Position numbers and translations under genes: made by a program. This document shows, in pieces, positions 62,968-64,000 of a DNA stretch of 64,000 bases (its first letter is position 1; each line of letters opens with the position of its first letter). Location of the stretch: positions 1-64,000 of the forward strand of contig NZ_JAMXIB010000013.1 of the NCBI RefSeq assembly GCF_024006985.1, in the 5' to 3' direction. The notes under the pieces are model-generated. The model worked only from the letters and a program-made list of their open reading frames with translations. It did not search any database and had not been told where the DNA came from. Origin of the DNA: Robiginitalea marina. GTDB lineage: Bacteria > Bacteroidota > Bacteroidia > Flavobacteriales > Flavobacteriaceae.

Positions 62968-64000
62968 GCGAAACCAAAAAAATTGGCTGGAAAGTGGCCG
63001 CGGCCCTGGTGGTGGCCAACATGATCGGCACCGGGGTGTTCACCAGCCTGGGGTTCCAGCTGGTCGACATCCAGAATACGTGGGCTATCGCCATCCTCTG
63101 GGTCCTGGGTGGGGCGATGGCCCTGATCGGCGCCCTGTGCTATGCCGAAGTGGGCTGCGCCTACCCGAAATCGGGGGGCGAGTACACCTTCCTCACCCGC
63201 CTCTACCACCCGGTTATGGGGTACCTGGCCGGGTGGGTCTCGCTGGTGGTTGGGTTTGCCGCGCCGGTGGCCCTGGCCGCGATGGCCCTGGGGGCCTACC
63301 TGACCCACGTGGTGCCCCTGTCGCCGGGCATCCTGGCTGTGGGGGCCGTGGTGTTGCTCTCGGGGGTGCACTCCTTCAGCCTGCGCACCAGCAGCCGGTT
63401 CCAGTCGTTTGCCACCTGGTTCAAGGTATTGCTGATCGCCTTTTTGATCGGGGCAGGCCTTCTGGTCAGCCAGGAGGCGAACGCCCTGGATTTCTCCGGG
63501 GGCTGGATTTCAGAAATCACCACCCCCGCCTACGCCATTGCCTTTGTGTATGTCAGCTATTCGTACACCGGCTGGAATGCGGCCGCCTACATCATCGAAG
63601 AGGTCGACCGCCCGAAAATCAACCTGCCCAAAGCCCTGGTGCAGGGGACCCTGCTGGTAACCCTGCTGTACGTGCTGCTGCAACTGGTTTTCCTGCGCCA
63701 CGGCACCCTGTCGTCCCTGAAGGGGGCGCTGGATGTGGGCCACGTCTTCGCTACCAGCGTCTTCGGCGCCGGGGGCGCGCAACTGATCAACCTGCTGATC
63801 GCCCTGTTCCTGGTCTCCAGCATCAGCGCCATGGTATGGGTGGGGCCAAGGGTGTCGATGGCCATGGGTGCCGACTACCCCCTCTGGGGCTTTTTAAAAC
63901 GAAAGAATGCCAATGGCATCCCGGTAACCGCCATCTGGTTCCAGGCCGCCATCAGCATTGCCTACGTGGTTACGGGTACCTTTGAAAGCGTCCTGCTGTA
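62964..64000 (+). CDS. APC-family amino acid permease (3' end cut by window)
   Basis: 345 codons are visible with no stop. The N-terminus MSETKKIGWKVAAALVVANM continues into IGTGVFTSLGF, the TM1 substrate motif of APC transporters. ALCYAEVGCAYPKSGGEYTFL and YSYTGWNAAAYIIEEVDRP are also family marks. It probably imports amino acids by proton or sodium symport, or by exchange. It is coupled to the 38-codon gene by an ATGA overlap. Confidence 0.88.
   Translation, partial: MSETKKIGWKVAAALVVANMIGTGVFTSLGFQLVDIQNTWAIAILWVLGGAMALIGALCYAEVGCAYPKSGGEYTFLTRLYHPVMGYLAGWVSLVVGFAAPVALAAMALGAYLTHVVPLSPGILAVGAVVLLSGVHSFSLRTSSRFQSFATWFKVLLIAFLIGAGLLVSQEANALDFSGGWISEITTPAYAIAFVYVSYSYTGWNAAAYIIEEVDRPKINLPKALVQGTLLVTLLYVLLQLVFLRHGTLSSLKGALDVGHVFATSVFGAGGAQLINLLIALFLVSSISAMVWVGPRVSMAMGADYPLWGFLKRKNANGIPVTAIWFQAAISIAYVVTGTFESVLL

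Overview
The window looks like a chromosomal segment of a GC-rich marine member of the Flavobacteriaceae (Bacteroidota). A Robiginitalea-type organism is my inference. The support is gene content (bacteroidal AddAB-like pair, TSP3-linker OmpA, tricorn-type S41 peptidase, Bacteroidota-type thymidine kinase), the near absence of Shine-Dalgarno sequences, and promoters of the Bacteroidota type. Three promoters match TTG-N19-TAnnTTTG exactly. I see no insertion sequence, prophage, CRISPR array or rRNA.

Layout. 1-400: a duplicated 39-bp element, each copy followed by a terminator hairpin. 0.4-9.7 kb: Mn-type sodA, an AddA-like helicase-nuclease, kbl, an OmpA-family protein and an AddB-like nuclease. 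9.7-11.2 kb: an SDR, tRNA-Ala(GGC) and a tandem array of hairpin repeats. 11.2-19.3 kb: universal stress protein, GNAT, MATE, crotonase, two outer-membrane beta-barrels, an ABC exporter and a 2OG-Fe(II) oxygenase. 19.4-28.5 kb: housekeeping genes queD, lpxH, recJ, osmC, an AhpD-like gene, rsmI, a conserved unknown, tdk, alr, mscL and asd. 28.6-34.4 kb: a prolyl oligopeptidase lipoprotein, an ABC ATPase, a GntP-type permease and a FAD oxidase. 34.4-40.0 kb: the fatty-acid block (DUF177, rpmF, fabH, accB, accC), pdxA and ribE. 40.0-43.0 kb: an HGSNAT/NagX-like acyltransferase with a sodium:solute symporter.

43.1-57.3 kb is the most interesting part, a sulfide/persulfide oxidation island. It encodes a TauE/SafE exporter, two split YeeE/YedE thiosulfate-transporter halves, a sulfide:quinone oxidoreductase, a SorA/SorB-type sulfite dehydrogenase, a lipoprotein rhodanese, a fatty-acid-hydroxylase-like membrane protein, an Asp/Glu racemase, a DUF3365 haem protein, two tandem CstB-like persulfide dioxygenase-rhodanese fusions, a SulP permease, a Crp/Fnr regulator and a DUF983 protein. 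Read as a pathway: sulfide to persulfide (SQR), persulfide to sulfite (CstB-like), sulfite to sulfate (SorAB), with rhodanese, TauE, YeeE and SulP moving intermediates.

Six 16-bp palindromes, TGTAAC-N4-GTTACA or a close variant, lie in this island. Each is separated by exactly 21 bp from a -7 box of TAnnTTTG type that points into one of its transcription units. The spacing fits class II activation. The in-cluster Crp/Fnr protein is the obvious candidate regulator, and one palindrome precedes its own operon. One palindrome-driven transcript would terminate after about 125 nt, a possible regulatory RNA. 57.5-64.0 kb: a tricorn-like protease, a beta-lactamase-fold lipoprotein, a block of intergenic repeats, two small genes and an amino-acid permease cut by the window end.
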